From Clostridium hydrogenum (GTDB lineage: Bacteria; Bacillota; Clostridia; Clostridiales; Clostridiaceae), in the NCBI RefSeq assembly GCF_021432385.1, contig NZ_JAEACT010000002.1, positions 1,259,501 to 1,323,500 on the forward strand: 64,000 nucleotides of DNA, written 5' to 3'. The translations under genes and the position numbers were made by a program. A model generated the notes under the pieces. It was not told the DNA's origin and did not search any database. It saw nothing but the letters and a program-made list of their open reading frames with translations. Below are positions 43,922 through 52,745 of the stretch, one piece after another (the first letter of the stretch is position 1; every line of letters begins with the position of its first letter).

Positions 43922-45352
43922 ATGAAGTATAAAAATAAAAAAATAATAATTTTTGGAGCCTCTAAAGCTGGAGAAAGAGCATATGAGATGCTTAAAAGTT
44001 TTGGCTTTAATGTGATTTTTTTTCTAGACAATAATACAAAGAAATTTGAAACTACTTTTTTAGGAAAGAAGATAAAATCCCCTGACATTTTAAAAGAACT
44101 TGATATGGAAGAATATTTTATAGTAATTGCAAGTATGTTTTATTGTGAAATATCTAAGCAGTTAAACGGTTATAATCTAGTTACGGAAGAAAACTATACT
44201 GAAGTAAATAGTCTTATTAAGGAACTTTTAGAATCTAATTTTTTATATTTTACCAATAAAATAAAAAAAATAAATAATGTTGAAAAGAATAAAAAAAATA
44301 TATTAATTACTTTGCCTCGTGGATTAATACTCGGTGGAATAGAAAACTGGTCAATTACAGTAAATAGGGGGCTTAAAAATTTCAACTCAAAGTCTTATCT
44401 AGTAAATTTAAAGCCAAATGCAATTTCTGAGATTGAAAATACACGTGATTACAAAATTATAAATTTAAACTTTGATGAGGATAATTATATTAATGCATTA
44501 GTAAATGCTTGTAATGAAGTTATAAAATATTTACCTTGTACAATTATAAATAATGATTCATTTGAAATTTTACAAATAGCGTATATTTTAAAGAAAATCT
44601 ATCCTAATTATATAAAAGTAATATCGGTTTTACACGGGGATGCAGATATAATATATCATCAAAATGTTATTTATCAAGAGATAATTAGTAACTTCATATG
44701 TGTAAGTCAGGAAATAAGCGAAAGTTTAATAAAAAATTTGCCTAAAAGAACGAACAATATAGTGTTTAAGATATCACCTATAGAAATTAGCAATATAAAA
44801 AAGGAATACTCCTGCAAAGGTCAACCAATTAAAATTGGATTTGCTGGCAGATTAGTTAAAGAGCAAAAGCGATGCGATTATCTTTTAGAATTAATTAAGC
44901 TTTTAGAATCAAAAAAGGTTAATTATGAAATTCATATAGCTGGAGCTGGTCCATATTATGATTTGATAGAAGCTTTTATTATTAAAGAAAAGCTTGAAAA
45001 TAAAATAATGATGTATGGATTGATTCCTTATGCTAAGATGGATTGCTTTTGGAATAAAATAGATGTATATTTAAACCTTTCTGATTATGAAGGCACAAGT
45101 TTGGCTATGCTTGAGGCCATGGGTAATGGGATTGTTCCTATTGTTACAAATGTTAGTGGGGTAAATTTATTTGTAAAAGATGCAGTAAATGGCTTTATCA
45201 TAAACAAGGGAGATATTGCTAGTGCAGAAGAAAGAATATTATATATTTTAAAAAATAGAGAAATATTACAGCAGTATGGAAAAGTGTGCAGGGAAATAAT
45301 AATACAAAGGTGTTCTATGAAGGATTATATAGAGTATTTGCTTAAATTATAA
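43922..45352 (+). CDS. Rossmann-like domain fused to GT4 glycosyltransferase
   Basis: 476 residues, ATG 43922 (GAAAGGA upstream). Residues 1-100: IIIFGASKAGERAYEML, NVIFFLDNNTKKFE, DMEEYFIVIASMFYCEISK. Then a GT-B glycosyltransferase: ILITLPRGLILGGIENWSI (acceptor loop), IKIGFAGRLVKEQKRCDYLL and NLSDYEGTSLAMLEAMGNG (donor-binding E-x7-E). Very close in design to the 39797 and 41086 genes, with which it probably shares ancestry of the N-terminal domain. Confidence 0.84.
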   Translation: MKYKNKKIIIFGASKAGERAYEMLKSFGFNVIFFLDNNTKKFETTFLGKKIKSPDILKELDMEEYFIVIASMFYCEISKQLNGYNLVTEENYTEVNSLIKELLESNFLYFTNKIKKINNVEKNKKNILITLPRGLILGGIENWSITVNRGLKNFNSKSYLVNLKPNAISEIENTRDYKIINLNFDEDNYINALVNACNEVIKYLPCTIINNDSFEILQIAYILKKIYPNYIKVISVLHGDADIIYHQNVIYQEIISNFICVSQEISESLIKNLPKRTNNIVFKISPIEISNIKKEYSCKGQPIKIGFAGRLVKEQKRCDYLLELIKLLESKKVNYEIHIAGAGPYYDLIEAFIIKEKLENKIMMYGLIPYAKMDCFWNKIDVYLNLSDYEGTSLAMLEAMGNGIVPIVTNVSGVNLFVKDAVNGFIINKGDIASAEERILYILKNREILQQYGKVCREIIIQRCSMKDYIEYLLKL

Positions 45353-45420
45353 TAATTTATGAAAAATCTTATTGTGAATACATACTAAAATTTGAGTTTG
45401 TGATTTAAAGGAATGATAAT

Positions 45421-46590
45421 ATGAATATATCAGTTATAATACCATGTTATAATTGTGAAAAATTTATTGAAGAAACGGTAGATAGTATATTAAAGCAAAG
45501 CGTGCTTCCACTTGAAATAATATTAATTAATGATAATAGTTCAGATAATACATTAAGCATTTTGAATAATATAGAGAAAAAAAGTGAGATAATAAAAATA
45601 TTTGATTTAAAAATAAATAAGGGACCATCATTTTCAAGAAATTATGGTGCTAGTAAATCAAAGGAAGACTATATTTTATTTTTTGATTCAGATGATTTAG
45701 CATTACCGTATTTAATTGAAAAATCCATAAAAAGGTTTCACGAGTTGAATGATGAATTTGATGATAAATATATATTGTCATATTGCAGTTATGTCCAAAT
45801 CGATGAAAATAGTAAGGTAATAAGCGGAATAACAAAAGGAATACAAACAGACCCTGAAGAAATTTTAGGTTATGAGTTTTTAAGAAATTATATATCAACT
45901 AGTGGAGTACTTATAAAAAAGCAGTTTTTTTATAAAGCTAATAAGTTTAATGAAAGCTTAGAATATGCTGAAGATTGGGACTTATGGCTTAGGCTTGCTA
46001 AAGAGGGTGGATTTTGTTATATAGATGAGCCTCTAGTTATGGTTAGAAGAAGTAATAACAGCGTGTCATTTAATTTAAAAAATATGCAGTTAGGTGAAAG
46101 ATTGGTTTTAAAGCAGTACAGTATTGATTATATAGAAAATGCAATTAATAGAAGGAAACTTCCTAAATATATTAATACTTGTGATTTTGTCTCTATGATG
46201 TTTCGATTAGAAAATTACGAGGAAGGATTTAAAAGACTTAAAATACTTAGCCCAAATTATGAGTATTATAATATTTATTTTTTATTAGGCTTGTACTATA
46301 TAAAAAAAAGTAAATTAGATTTAGCATTAGATAATTTTTTTAAAACTATAAAATTAAAAGAAAATCACGGAGCAGCATTAAATAATATAGGAGCAATATA
46401 TTTACTGAAAAATAATAGAACGGCTAGCTTAGATTTTTTAAATAAGGCATTAGAATATTTTCCTGGTTTTATGGATGCAAAATATAATTTAAATTTACTA
46501 CATAATGAGGAGGAAAATATAAACTTTAAAAATGTAAGGTTTACATTAAGAGAATTAAGGGATACACTGTTAAAATATAATGAAGGCTAA
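45421..46590 (+). CDS. Family 2 glycosyltransferase with C-terminal TPR
   Basis: 389 residues, ATG 45421 after AAAGGAATG. GT2 domain: ISVIIPCYNCEKFIEETVDS, IILINDNSSDNT, YILFFDSDDLALPYLIEK (DxD region) and EYAEDWDLWLRLAKEGG. From about 270, TPR helices (YNIYFLLGLYYIKKSKLDLA, then GAALNNIGAIYLLKNNRTAS). Last gene of the pseudaminic/glycosyltransferase unit; a sigma-28-type site lies 10 bases beyond its stop. Confidence 0.84.
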   Translation: MNISVIIPCYNCEKFIEETVDSILKQSVLPLEIILINDNSSDNTLSILNNIEKKSEIIKIFDLKINKGPSFSRNYGASKSKEDYILFFDSDDLALPYLIEKSIKRFHELNDEFDDKYILSYCSYVQIDENSKVISGITKGIQTDPEEILGYEFLRNYISTSGVLIKKQFFYKANKFNESLEYAEDWDLWLRLAKEGGFCYIDEPLVMVRRSNNSVSFNLKNMQLGERLVLKQYSIDYIENAINRRKLPKYINTCDFVSMMFRLENYEEGFKRLKILSPNYEYYNIYFLLGLYYIKKSKLDLALDNFFKTIKLKENHGAALNNIGAIYLLKNNRTASLDFLNKALEYFPGFMDAKYNLNLLHNEEENINFKNVRFTLRELRDTLLKYNEG

Positions 46591-46599
46591 GACGATATT

Positions 46600-46626
46600 T
46601 AAAGTTTAAAACGTCCTAAACGATAA
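46600..46626 (+). promoter_or_regulatory. Sigma-28-type promoter upstream of the YjfB-type gene
   Basis: TAAA at 46600-46603, 15-base spacer, AACGATAA at 46619-46626. Spacing is identical to the 2970 site. It serves a leader of about 30 bases to ATG 46659. Confidence 0.75.
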
Positions 46627-46658
46627 ATAATTAAACACATAAAAGGAGATGATTAGAA

Positions 46659-46862
46659 ATGGATGTAAATTTAGCACAATTATCTACTATTAAAACTAAT
46701 GAAAATGTTGGCACAGCTATAAATGTTGACTTAATTAAAATGCAATTAAATGGATTTGAAAATAACGGAAATAATCTAGTGAACCTTCTTGACCAAAATA
46801 CATTAGATATTGAAAAAGCCGCACAACCCAATTTAGGTCAAAATATTAATACTAGAGTCTAA
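46659..46862 (+). CDS. Putative motility protein of the YjfB family
   Basis: 67 residues, ATG 46659 with AAAGGAGATG. MDVNLAQLSTIKTNENVGTA followed by VDLIKMQLNGFENNGNNLVN and a C-terminal NLGQNINTRV agrees with the small YjfB putative-motility family, which normally ends in a similar NIDxxV-like stretch. No membrane span. A dedicated sigma-28-type promoter supports a flagellar link. The molecular role is unknown. Confidence 0.75.
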   Translation: MDVNLAQLSTIKTNENVGTAINVDLIKMQLNGFENNGNNLVNLLDQNTLDIEKAAQPNLGQNINTRV

Positions 46863-46920
46863 AAGTAGAGCTTTAGCTAAAATATGTGGGATTAATAATT
46901 AATTAATTTTCATTTAAAAT

Positions 46921-47166
46921 TAATGCGAACTATTAAATCAGAGTACAGAGTACAGATGACAGAGTACAGTTAAGGTTGATTTACCTTTCTTACGTCAGGT
47001 AAATCTTAAACTTAAATGTTGTCAGCTTCGCTGAACAACATTAATTTTACGATTGCGTAAGCAATCAAAAATTAAGTTTTAAGATTTTCTGTAGCAAAGC
47101 GGAAGAAAAGCATCCTTCACTGTACTCTGTACTCTGTCATCTGTACTCTGAAAAATGGTTCGCATT
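46921..47166. mobile_element. Heptad-armed hairpin element D (inverted copy, ~212-bp core)
   Basis: Core 46939-47150. Left arm AGAGTAC, AGAGTAC, AGATGAC, AGAGTAC; right arm read inward AGAGTAC, AGATGAC, AGAGTAC, AGAGTAC, then AGTGAAGGATG. Internal blocks are those of element A read on the other strand: TGTCAGCTTCGCTGA, GATTGCGTAAGCAATC, GATTTACCT...AGGTAAATC. Outside the core AATGCGAAC (46922-46930) pairs with GTTCGCATT (47158-47166) followed by TTTT, so the element appears to sit in the loop of a terminator. The 46863-47337 gap otherwise holds the leader listed next. Confidence 0.78.
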
Positions 47167-47248
47167 TTTTATTACTAAGGTATAATTGTTTTTTTTGTGA
47201 CATCATATTTTGGTGATTAAAATGTAGAAATATGTGATAAAATATACT

Positions 47249-47330
47249 TAGGTATCCTAAAGAAAATAACAAGTCCAACTTTTGGATTTATTATTTTTTT
47301 TAAGATGCCTTACGCAAAAAAGGTAAGGTG
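47249..47330 (+). promoter_or_regulatory. Structured leader (attenuator-like) before the PseB-like gene
   Basis: Three hairpins in a row: TTAGG-TAT-CCTAA near 47249-47261; AATAACAAGTCCAA paired with TTGGATTTATTATT (47265-47295) followed by a run of T, which is a terminator shape; and CCTTAC (47308-47313) with GTAAGG (47323-47328), which covers the AAGGTG ribosome site of the gene at 47338. A terminator plus a masked ribosome site in a 5' leader suggests conditional expression. I do not recognise a known riboswitch class. Confidence 0.5.
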
Positions 47331-47337
47331 ATATTTT

Positions 47338-48351
47338 GTGGGATATTTTACTGACAAGAAAATATTAATAATTGGTGGAACTGGAACTATAGGTCAAAAA
47401 TTGACTGAAGAAATAATTAAGCAAAATCCCAAAGTTGTAAGAATTTTTAGCAGAGATGAATATAAACAATTTGTAATGCAAAATGAAATAAAAGATAAAA
47501 GCAGACTTAGATTTCTAATAGGTGATGTAAGAGATTATGACAGAGTTGAAAGGGCGGCTAGTGGTATAGATATAATTTTTAATCTAGCAGCAATGAAGCA
47601 TGTGCCGGCATGTGAATATAATCCAGGGGAAGCAATAAAGACTAATATTATAGGCATGGAAAATGTCATTAGAGCAGCAACACATCACAATATTGAAACA
47701 GTGCTATTTACTAGTTCAGATAAGGCAATTAATCCAGCTAATTCATATGGAGCTACAAAGCTTCTTGCGGAAAAACTTGTTCAAGCAGCTAATTATAGTA
47801 AGGGAACTGCAAGAACAAAATTTGTTGTAGTTAGATTTGGAAATGTTATGGGGTCAAGAGGCTCTGTAATACCTCTTTTTAAAAAACAAATTAAGGATTA
47901 CGGAGAAATTACTATAACAGACCCCAAAATGACGAGATTTATGATGACATTGAGTTCTGCTGTTAAGCTTATTATGGAAGCAGCAGAAAAGTCTAAAGGT
48001 GGGGAAGCATTTATTTTAAAAATGCCTGTCATTAAACTAGGCAATCTTGCAGAGGTAATAGTTGAAGAAACAATTAAAAAATTAAATATAAAAAGAGAAG
48101 ATGTACATATTAAAACTATAGGGTTAAGAGCTGGTGAAAGAAAATTTGAGGAACTTATGACTAAGGAAGAAGCAGAATTTGCATTTGATTTAGAAAATAT
48201 GTATGTTGTTTTGCCAATGTATTCAGGTGGGATAAAAGAATATTATAGTAAATTTAAAAGTGCAAAAGTAAAAAGTTATAATTCGTCAGATATAGATCCT
48301 ATTGAAAAGGAAGAAGTGAGAAAACTTTTAAAAAGTAATGGTTTAGTATGA
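47338..48351 (+). CDS. Nucleotide-sugar 4,6-dehydratase, PseB/CapD-like
   Basis: 337 residues from GTG 47338, 7 bases after AAGGTG. An extended SDR of the polysaccharide-biosynthesis (CapD/PseB) type: ILIIGGTGTIGQKLTEEI, RIFSRDEYKQFVMQNE, IIFNLAAMKHVPACEYNP, TSSDKAINPANSYGATK (catalytic region with YxxxK), VRFGNVMGSRGSVIPLFKKQ and ITDPKMTRFMMT. PseB makes the first intermediate toward pseudaminic acid from UDP-GlcNAc, which agrees with pseG and pseI upstream, although other UDP-GlcNAc dehydratases look similar. The stop overlaps an ATG of the Maf frame. Confidence 0.83.
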   Translation: MGYFTDKKILIIGGTGTIGQKLTEEIIKQNPKVVRIFSRDEYKQFVMQNEIKDKSRLRFLIGDVRDYDRVERAASGIDIIFNLAAMKHVPACEYNPGEAIKTNIIGMENVIRAATHHNIETVLFTSSDKAINPANSYGATKLLAEKLVQAANYSKGTARTKFVVVRFGNVMGSRGSVIPLFKKQIKDYGEITITDPKMTRFMMTLSSAVKLIMEAAEKSKGGEAFILKMPVIKLGNLAEVIVEETIKKLNIKREDVHIKTIGLRAGERKFEELMTKEEAEFAFDLENMYVVLPMYSGGIKEYYSKFKSAKVKSYNSSDIDPIEKEEVRKLLKSNGLV

Positions 48352-48365
48352 TAGGGAGTGATACG

Positions 48366-50132
48366 TTGCAAGAAATATATGATAAAAATTTAAATTATTT
48401 AAAGGATATAGATAGTATTACATATAATAAAATTGTAAGTTTAGATAACAAAAGTGCATATATTGAAAAAAGTGCAAACGGGGAACTAAATATAGTTAAA
48501 AAGTACAATGGTAAAAAGTATAGATTGTATAGTAGAGTAGATCCATTAAAAATGTCAGAATGCATATGTAATAATGCTTTTAGCGAGGATGCTGATATTA
48601 TATTTATATTTGGTCTTGGGCTGTGTCATGAGTTAAAAAAAATGCTTGAAAAAGACGAAAAAAGAACTTATATAATAATTGAGCCGGACGAGGATATATT
48701 TAAAGTTATGCTTCAAAATATAAATATTGATTTTATGGTAAATAGTACGAAAGATATAGTATTTTATGTTGGAAAAGAAATTTCAAAAATTATGTACATA
48801 TTTGAAAATGTAATAAATGAATTAAAAAGCTTAAAAATTAAATTTGTAATTTCTCCACTATATAAAGCTATTTATTATCCACTTTATGAAAAAATAATTG
48901 AAGGGCTAAGAATAAAGTTTAATACGTATGTTGTAAATATTAATTCAATTAATCACTTTGATAAGTTATGGTATGGAAATTATGCTGAAAATATTAAACA
49001 TTTAAAAGAAACATGCTCTGTTAAAGTACTCCAAAATATTTTAAAAGGGGTTCCTGCGGTGGTTTGTGCAGCTGGTCCATCTATAACAAAAAATATGGAG
49101 AAATTAAAAAAATTAAAAGATAATGTACTTATTGTTGCTGTTGGATCAGGAATATCTGTACTTGAGGCTAACGGTATAAAAGCACATATAGCTGGTGCAA
49201 TGGATGGAAATTACACTGAAGCAGCACTATTTAAAAATTTATCCATAAACGAAAAGGTAAGTTTGTTTTACTCACTTCAGGTTAATAGTGATGTTCTTAA
49301 AGAAACAGGAGAATACAAGTTCCTTATGAATCAAGTAAATATGGATACGTATATGGGAAAGTTTTTAAACTTGGATATGTATGATCAATTTAGTGGAAGT
49401 TCTATTGCAAATGTTATGGCTTACAATTTAGTTAGGCTTGGCTGTAATCCTATTATATTTTTAGGTCAAGATTTATGTTACAGCAGAAATAAAAGTTATG
49501 CTGAAGGTGCAACTTTTTACTCTTCTATAAGTGATGATAAATTTGAAAAATCACCTGATTACGTAAAAGTTAAAAATAATAAAGGCGAAGATGTTTATAC
49601 AAAGCCAAGTTTTATATCAATGAGGGATGTTATGGAAGAAATAGTAAGGAATAACCCTCAAATAGAATTTTTAAATGGTTCTGAAGAAGGATTAAATATA
49701 AATGGGGCACAAAACATAGAATTTGAGGATTATTATGACAAAAATCTTTCGGAGTACCCTAAAAGGGACTTTGAATATTTAATAAAAGAGTTGCATAAAG
49801 TAACATTATGTGAGAATATTAATAAAAAGAATATAATTTGTTTTATAGAAAAATTAAAACTTGAATTAAAAAACATTATTTTTATATGTGAAAGTATAAT
49901 TGCAACAATTAATGAAGATTGTGACGAAGAAATAAAAAAGGAACGTATAAATAATTTAGAAGGTAAACTTCAAAGTATTGATTTTTATATGGAGGTTTTA
50001 AAATTTTCAATAGATAATATTGAATTTTTAACTCCTAAACCATATTTAGAAAGAAAATTAAATATTTATTTATATGCTGCGGATAAATGTTATATTATGA
50101 TGAAAAATATAGATGATGGTGGTGCGCTTTAA
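48366..50132 (+). CDS. Motility-associated factor glycosyltransferase (Maf, MptE-like/DUF115)
   Basis: 588 residues from TTG 48366, which has GGGAG 7 bases upstream; ATG 48348, overlapping the previous stop, would add six residues but lacks a ribosome site. The N-terminal domain has IIFIFGLGLCHELKKM and TYIIIEPDEDIFKVML. The MptE-like/DUF115 core has VPAVVCAAGPSITKNMEKL at about 228, VAVGSGISVLEANGI and AHIAGAMDGNYTE, then GCNPIIFLGQDLCYS. Maf proteins transfer nonulosonic acids such as pseudaminic acid to flagellin, the final step for the pse genes here. Confidence 0.9.
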   Translation: MQEIYDKNLNYLKDIDSITYNKIVSLDNKSAYIEKSANGELNIVKKYNGKKYRLYSRVDPLKMSECICNNAFSEDADIIFIFGLGLCHELKKMLEKDEKRTYIIIEPDEDIFKVMLQNINIDFMVNSTKDIVFYVGKEISKIMYIFENVINELKSLKIKFVISPLYKAIYYPLYEKIIEGLRIKFNTYVVNINSINHFDKLWYGNYAENIKHLKETCSVKVLQNILKGVPAVVCAAGPSITKNMEKLKKLKDNVLIVAVGSGISVLEANGIKAHIAGAMDGNYTEAALFKNLSINEKVSLFYSLQVNSDVLKETGEYKFLMNQVNMDTYMGKFLNLDMYDQFSGSSIANVMAYNLVRLGCNPIIFLGQDLCYSRNKSYAEGATFYSSISDDKFEKSPDYVKVKNNKGEDVYTKPSFISMRDVMEEIVRNNPQIEFLNGSEEGLNINGAQNIEFEDYYDKNLSEYPKRDFEYLIKELHKVTLCENINKKNIICFIEKLKLELKNIIFICESIIATINEDCDEEIKKERINNLEGKLQSIDFYMEVLKFSIDNIEFLTPKPYLERKLNIYLYAADKCYIMMKNIDDGGAL

Positions 50133-50133
50133 G

Positions 50134-50430
50134 GTGGAATACTATATTGTAAAAACAAAGTCTCAGAATATTATTGAAAAATTACGAGTATCCTGGGTAA
50201 AATTTATAATTTCGGATTTTGATGATGCAGTGCAAATTTTAGCTTCGGCGATAAATGACATAAATTCTATGGTAGATTATGCTGTGCAAAACAAGATTGA
50301 AATGAATTTTAATTCTGATAATAATTCTAAGTATCTGCAAAAAATAAATAAGTACCTTGAGAACCATCAATATGTAGAAGCGGCAGATGTAGTTGAGTAT
50401 AAACTTATTAAAGCTATAAAAAATATTTAA
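50134..50430 (+). CDS. Small protein of unknown function beside maf
   Basis: 98 residues from GTG 50134; an ATG at 50113 inside the end of maf would give 105. It is acidic/helical with WVKFIISDFDDAVQILASAI and INKYLENHQYVEAADVVEYK. I do not recognise a family. Tight packing between maf and an epimerase gene suggests joint expression; a small helper for Maf or flagellin is possible but unsupported. Confidence 0.65.
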   Translation: MEYYIVKTKSQNIIEKLRVSWVKFIISDFDDAVQILASAINDINSMVDYAVQNKIEMNFNSDNNSKYLQKINKYLENHQYVEAADVVEYKLIKAIKNI

Positions 50431-50445
50431 ATTGGAGTTGAAGTT

Positions 50446-51444
50446 ATGAATATACTTGTTACTGGTGGTGCTGGATTTATTGGAAGATGGGTCACAGCGA
50501 AACTTCTTAATGATGGTCATACTGTAACTGCTTTTGATAATCTTTCTAATGGAAGAATTGAAAATATAGAAGAGTTTAAAAATAGAAGGTTTAAATTTAT
50601 AAAAGGAGATATAAAAAGCGATGAGAGCCTAGAAGAGCTTTTTAAAGAAAAATATGATATAATTTACCACCTTGCTGCTTCTATAAATGTTCAAGATAGC
50701 ATAGATGAACCTGCCGTTACATTTTTTAATGACACCGTTGGAACGTTTAACATCCTTGAAAGAGCAAAAAAACAAATGTTTGGTCAAAATGGTAAAATGC
50801 AAGGTTCAGAGTGGCTTCTTGATGAAAAAGAAAATTTACATCCATGTAAAATTGTCTTTATGAGTACTTGCATGGTTTACGATGCTGCTGGTGATTATGG
50901 AATTGATGAGGAATATAAAGTAAAACCGGTATCCCCTTATGGAGGTAGTAAAATTGCGGCGGAAAACATGGTACTTTCCTACTATAATGCATATAGCTTA
51001 CCAAGCGTAGTTATAAGACCATTTAATACATATGGACCTTTTCAAAAAACAAGTGGAGAAGGTGGAGTTGTAGCTATATTCATCAAAAATTCTGTTTTAG
51101 GTGAGCCTATAAATATATATGGAACAGGTAATCAAACTAGAGATTTATTATATGTAAAAGATTGTGCGGAGTTTGTAGTTGAAGCAGGATATAATAACAA
51201 AGTAAATGGAGAAATAATAAATGCTGGCACCGAAAGAGATATTACCATAAATGAATTAGCTGATATTATATCTAAAAATAGAGTGCCTATTAGGCATGTT
51301 AGTCATATACATCCACAAAGTGAAATCATGAAATTGAAATGTAATTATTCAAAAGCTAGAAATTTAATGAACTGGAAGCCTAGATATACAATTGAAGAAG
51401 GTATTTACGAAACAGAGAAATGGATTAGGGAACAGAACAAATAA
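50446..51444 (+). CDS. NAD-dependent nucleotide-sugar epimerase/dehydratase
   Basis: 332 residues, ATG 50446 with GGAGTTG upstream. Extended SDR: ILVTGGAGFIGRWVTAKLLN, TAFDNLSNGRIENI, IIYHLAASINVQDSIDEP, FMSTCMVYDAAG and VSPYGGSKIAAENM with the YxxxK pair. VIRPFNTYGPFQKTSGEGGV and RDLLYVKDCAEFV are typical of UDP-glucose 4-epimerase/GDP-mannose dehydratase-like enzymes. Substrate not assignable. Last gene before the flagellar operon. Confidence 0.85.
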   Translation: MNILVTGGAGFIGRWVTAKLLNDGHTVTAFDNLSNGRIENIEEFKNRRFKFIKGDIKSDESLEELFKEKYDIIYHLAASINVQDSIDEPAVTFFNDTVGTFNILERAKKQMFGQNGKMQGSEWLLDEKENLHPCKIVFMSTCMVYDAAGDYGIDEEYKVKPVSPYGGSKIAAENMVLSYYNAYSLPSVVIRPFNTYGPFQKTSGEGGVVAIFIKNSVLGEPINIYGTGNQTRDLLYVKDCAEFVVEAGYNNKVNGEIINAGTERDITINELADIISKNRVPIRHVSHIHPQSEIMKLKCNYSKARNLMNWKPRYTIEEGIYETEKWIREQNK

Positions 51445-51873
51445 ATTAGGAGATTTTGTTGAACAAATTCTTTTATAGAAAAATTTAAATGTAAAGTAAA
51501 AAGTTATTTCGTTATTTTTCAAATAAATTTTAAATTTATTGTAGAAAATTTATTAAAAATTAAATATAATAATATATATAAATAAAATTTGTAGTGAATT
51601 TAGTACTACACAAAAAAAACTAAAAAAAAATGAAAAAAATGTTAAAAACAATATAAATTATGGAAAAACATATTTATTTTATGTATTAGAGGAGGAATTT
51701 TGTTCTTCTTGTCTAATATGTTTATTATAGCATTAATAAAATATATATTTTAATTTAAAATCGACAAACAAATGCGAATATGTCGAACTTAAGTTGTATA
51801 ATGTATTTTAAAGAATATAGTCACATAAAATAAAGGTTATGGTCAAGACTAAATAAATGGAGGTAATGAGAAT
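51445..51873 (+). promoter_or_regulatory. Long AT-rich intergenic region before flgB, with probable promoter
   Basis: 429 bases, strongly AT-rich, no gene visible. Near its end TATAAT (51797-51802) fits a -10 box, but the -35 is poor (GCGAAT at 17-base spacing). Just upstream TCGACA (51761-51766) and TGTCGA (51781-51786) form an inverted repeat that overlaps the -35 position, a candidate operator. No TAAA-N15-CGATAA site is present, so the basal-body operon seems not to use sigma-28, as expected for early flagellar genes. Confidence 0.4.
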
Positions 51874-52275
51874 ATGGACACATCTAATATATCACAAAGT
51901 CAATTTACATATGATTTGTTAAAACAAGGACTTAATGCGGCATCAACAAGACAAAAAGCAATATCAAACAACATAGCAAATGTAAACACAGCTGGTTATA
52001 AGCGATCATACGTTACATTTGAAGATAGTTTAAAAAATTCTCAGGATAATCTTGAAATGAAAACTACAGACTCTAGACATATAAATGATGGACAAGGCTT
52101 TGGCCAAATACAGGTGAAGCAAGATGATTCTACAAGTATGAATGAAGATGGAAATAATGTTGATATAGATACTGAAATGGCTGATGAGGCACAAAATACA
52201 TTAATGTATGAAGCACTTATAAGTCAGATCAATGGAAGAATTTCTATGACAAGTGATGTTATAAGTGGAAAGTAA
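51874..52275 (+). CDS. flgB: Flagellar basal-body rod protein FlgB
   Basis: 133 residues, ATG 51874 after GGAGGTAATG. Proximal rod subunit. The N-terminal rod motif is clear (YDLLKQGLNAASTRQKAISN then NIANVNTAGYKRSYVTFE), and the C-terminal helix (VDIDTEMADEAQNTLMYEAL) matches FlgB/FlgC heptad helices. First gene of the flagellar operon; flgC follows 25 bases later. Confidence 0.95.
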   Translation: MDTSNISQSQFTYDLLKQGLNAASTRQKAISNNIANVNTAGYKRSYVTFEDSLKNSQDNLEMKTTDSRHINDGQGFGQIQVKQDDSTSMNEDGNNVDIDTEMADEAQNTLMYEALISQINGRISMTSDVISGK

Positions 52276-52300
52276 AAATTAAAGAAAAGGAGAGAAAACA

Positions 52301-52732
52301 ATGAGCGCTTTTGATTCGTTTAATATAAGTGCCAGCGGACTTTCAGCTGAAAGATTGAGAATGGATACAATATCCTCTAATATAGCTAATGTTGATACAA
52401 CAAGAACACCAGAGGGGGGACCTTATAGAAGAAAAATAGCCGTTTTTCAAGAGAATTTTGACAATGTGCTTAATTCACAAAATGGTCAATACGAAAAAAA
52501 ATTATTGGGAGTAAGACCAACAGAAATACAAGAAGATCAAACCCCTTTTACAATGAAATACGATCCAGGTAATCCTGATGCTAATGCTGATGGGTACGTT
52601 GAAATGCCAAATGTTAATGTTTTAAATGAAATGGCAGATATGATGGCTTCAACTAGAGCTTACGAAGCCAATGTAACTGCAATTAATGATGAAAAGGGTA
52701 TGTTTACAAAAGCTTTAGAAATTGGTAAATAA
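52301..52732 (+). CDS. flgC: Flagellar basal-body rod protein FlgC
   Basis: 143 residues, ATG 52301 with [27 protein letters not shown] followed by [19 protein letters not shown] is the FlgC signature, and the C-terminal [20 protein letters not shown] matches the conserved rod helix. Normal length; flanked by flgB and fliE in the usual Gram-positive order. Confidence 0.96.
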   Translation: MSAFDSFNISASGLSAERLRMDTISSNIANVDTTRTPEGGPYRRKIAVFQENFDNVLNSQNGQYEKKLLGVRPTEIQEDQTPFTMKYDPGNPDANADGYVEMPNVNVLNEMADMMASTRAYEANVTAINDEKGMFTKALEIGK

Positions 52733-52745
52733 GGAGTAGAAATTT

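Noticed and set aside
46939..47150. Repeated GAGTAC units looked like a possible CRISPR array.
   Set aside because: Units are 7 bases, contiguous, without unique spacers, and arranged as inverted arms around a hairpin core; no cas genes are near.
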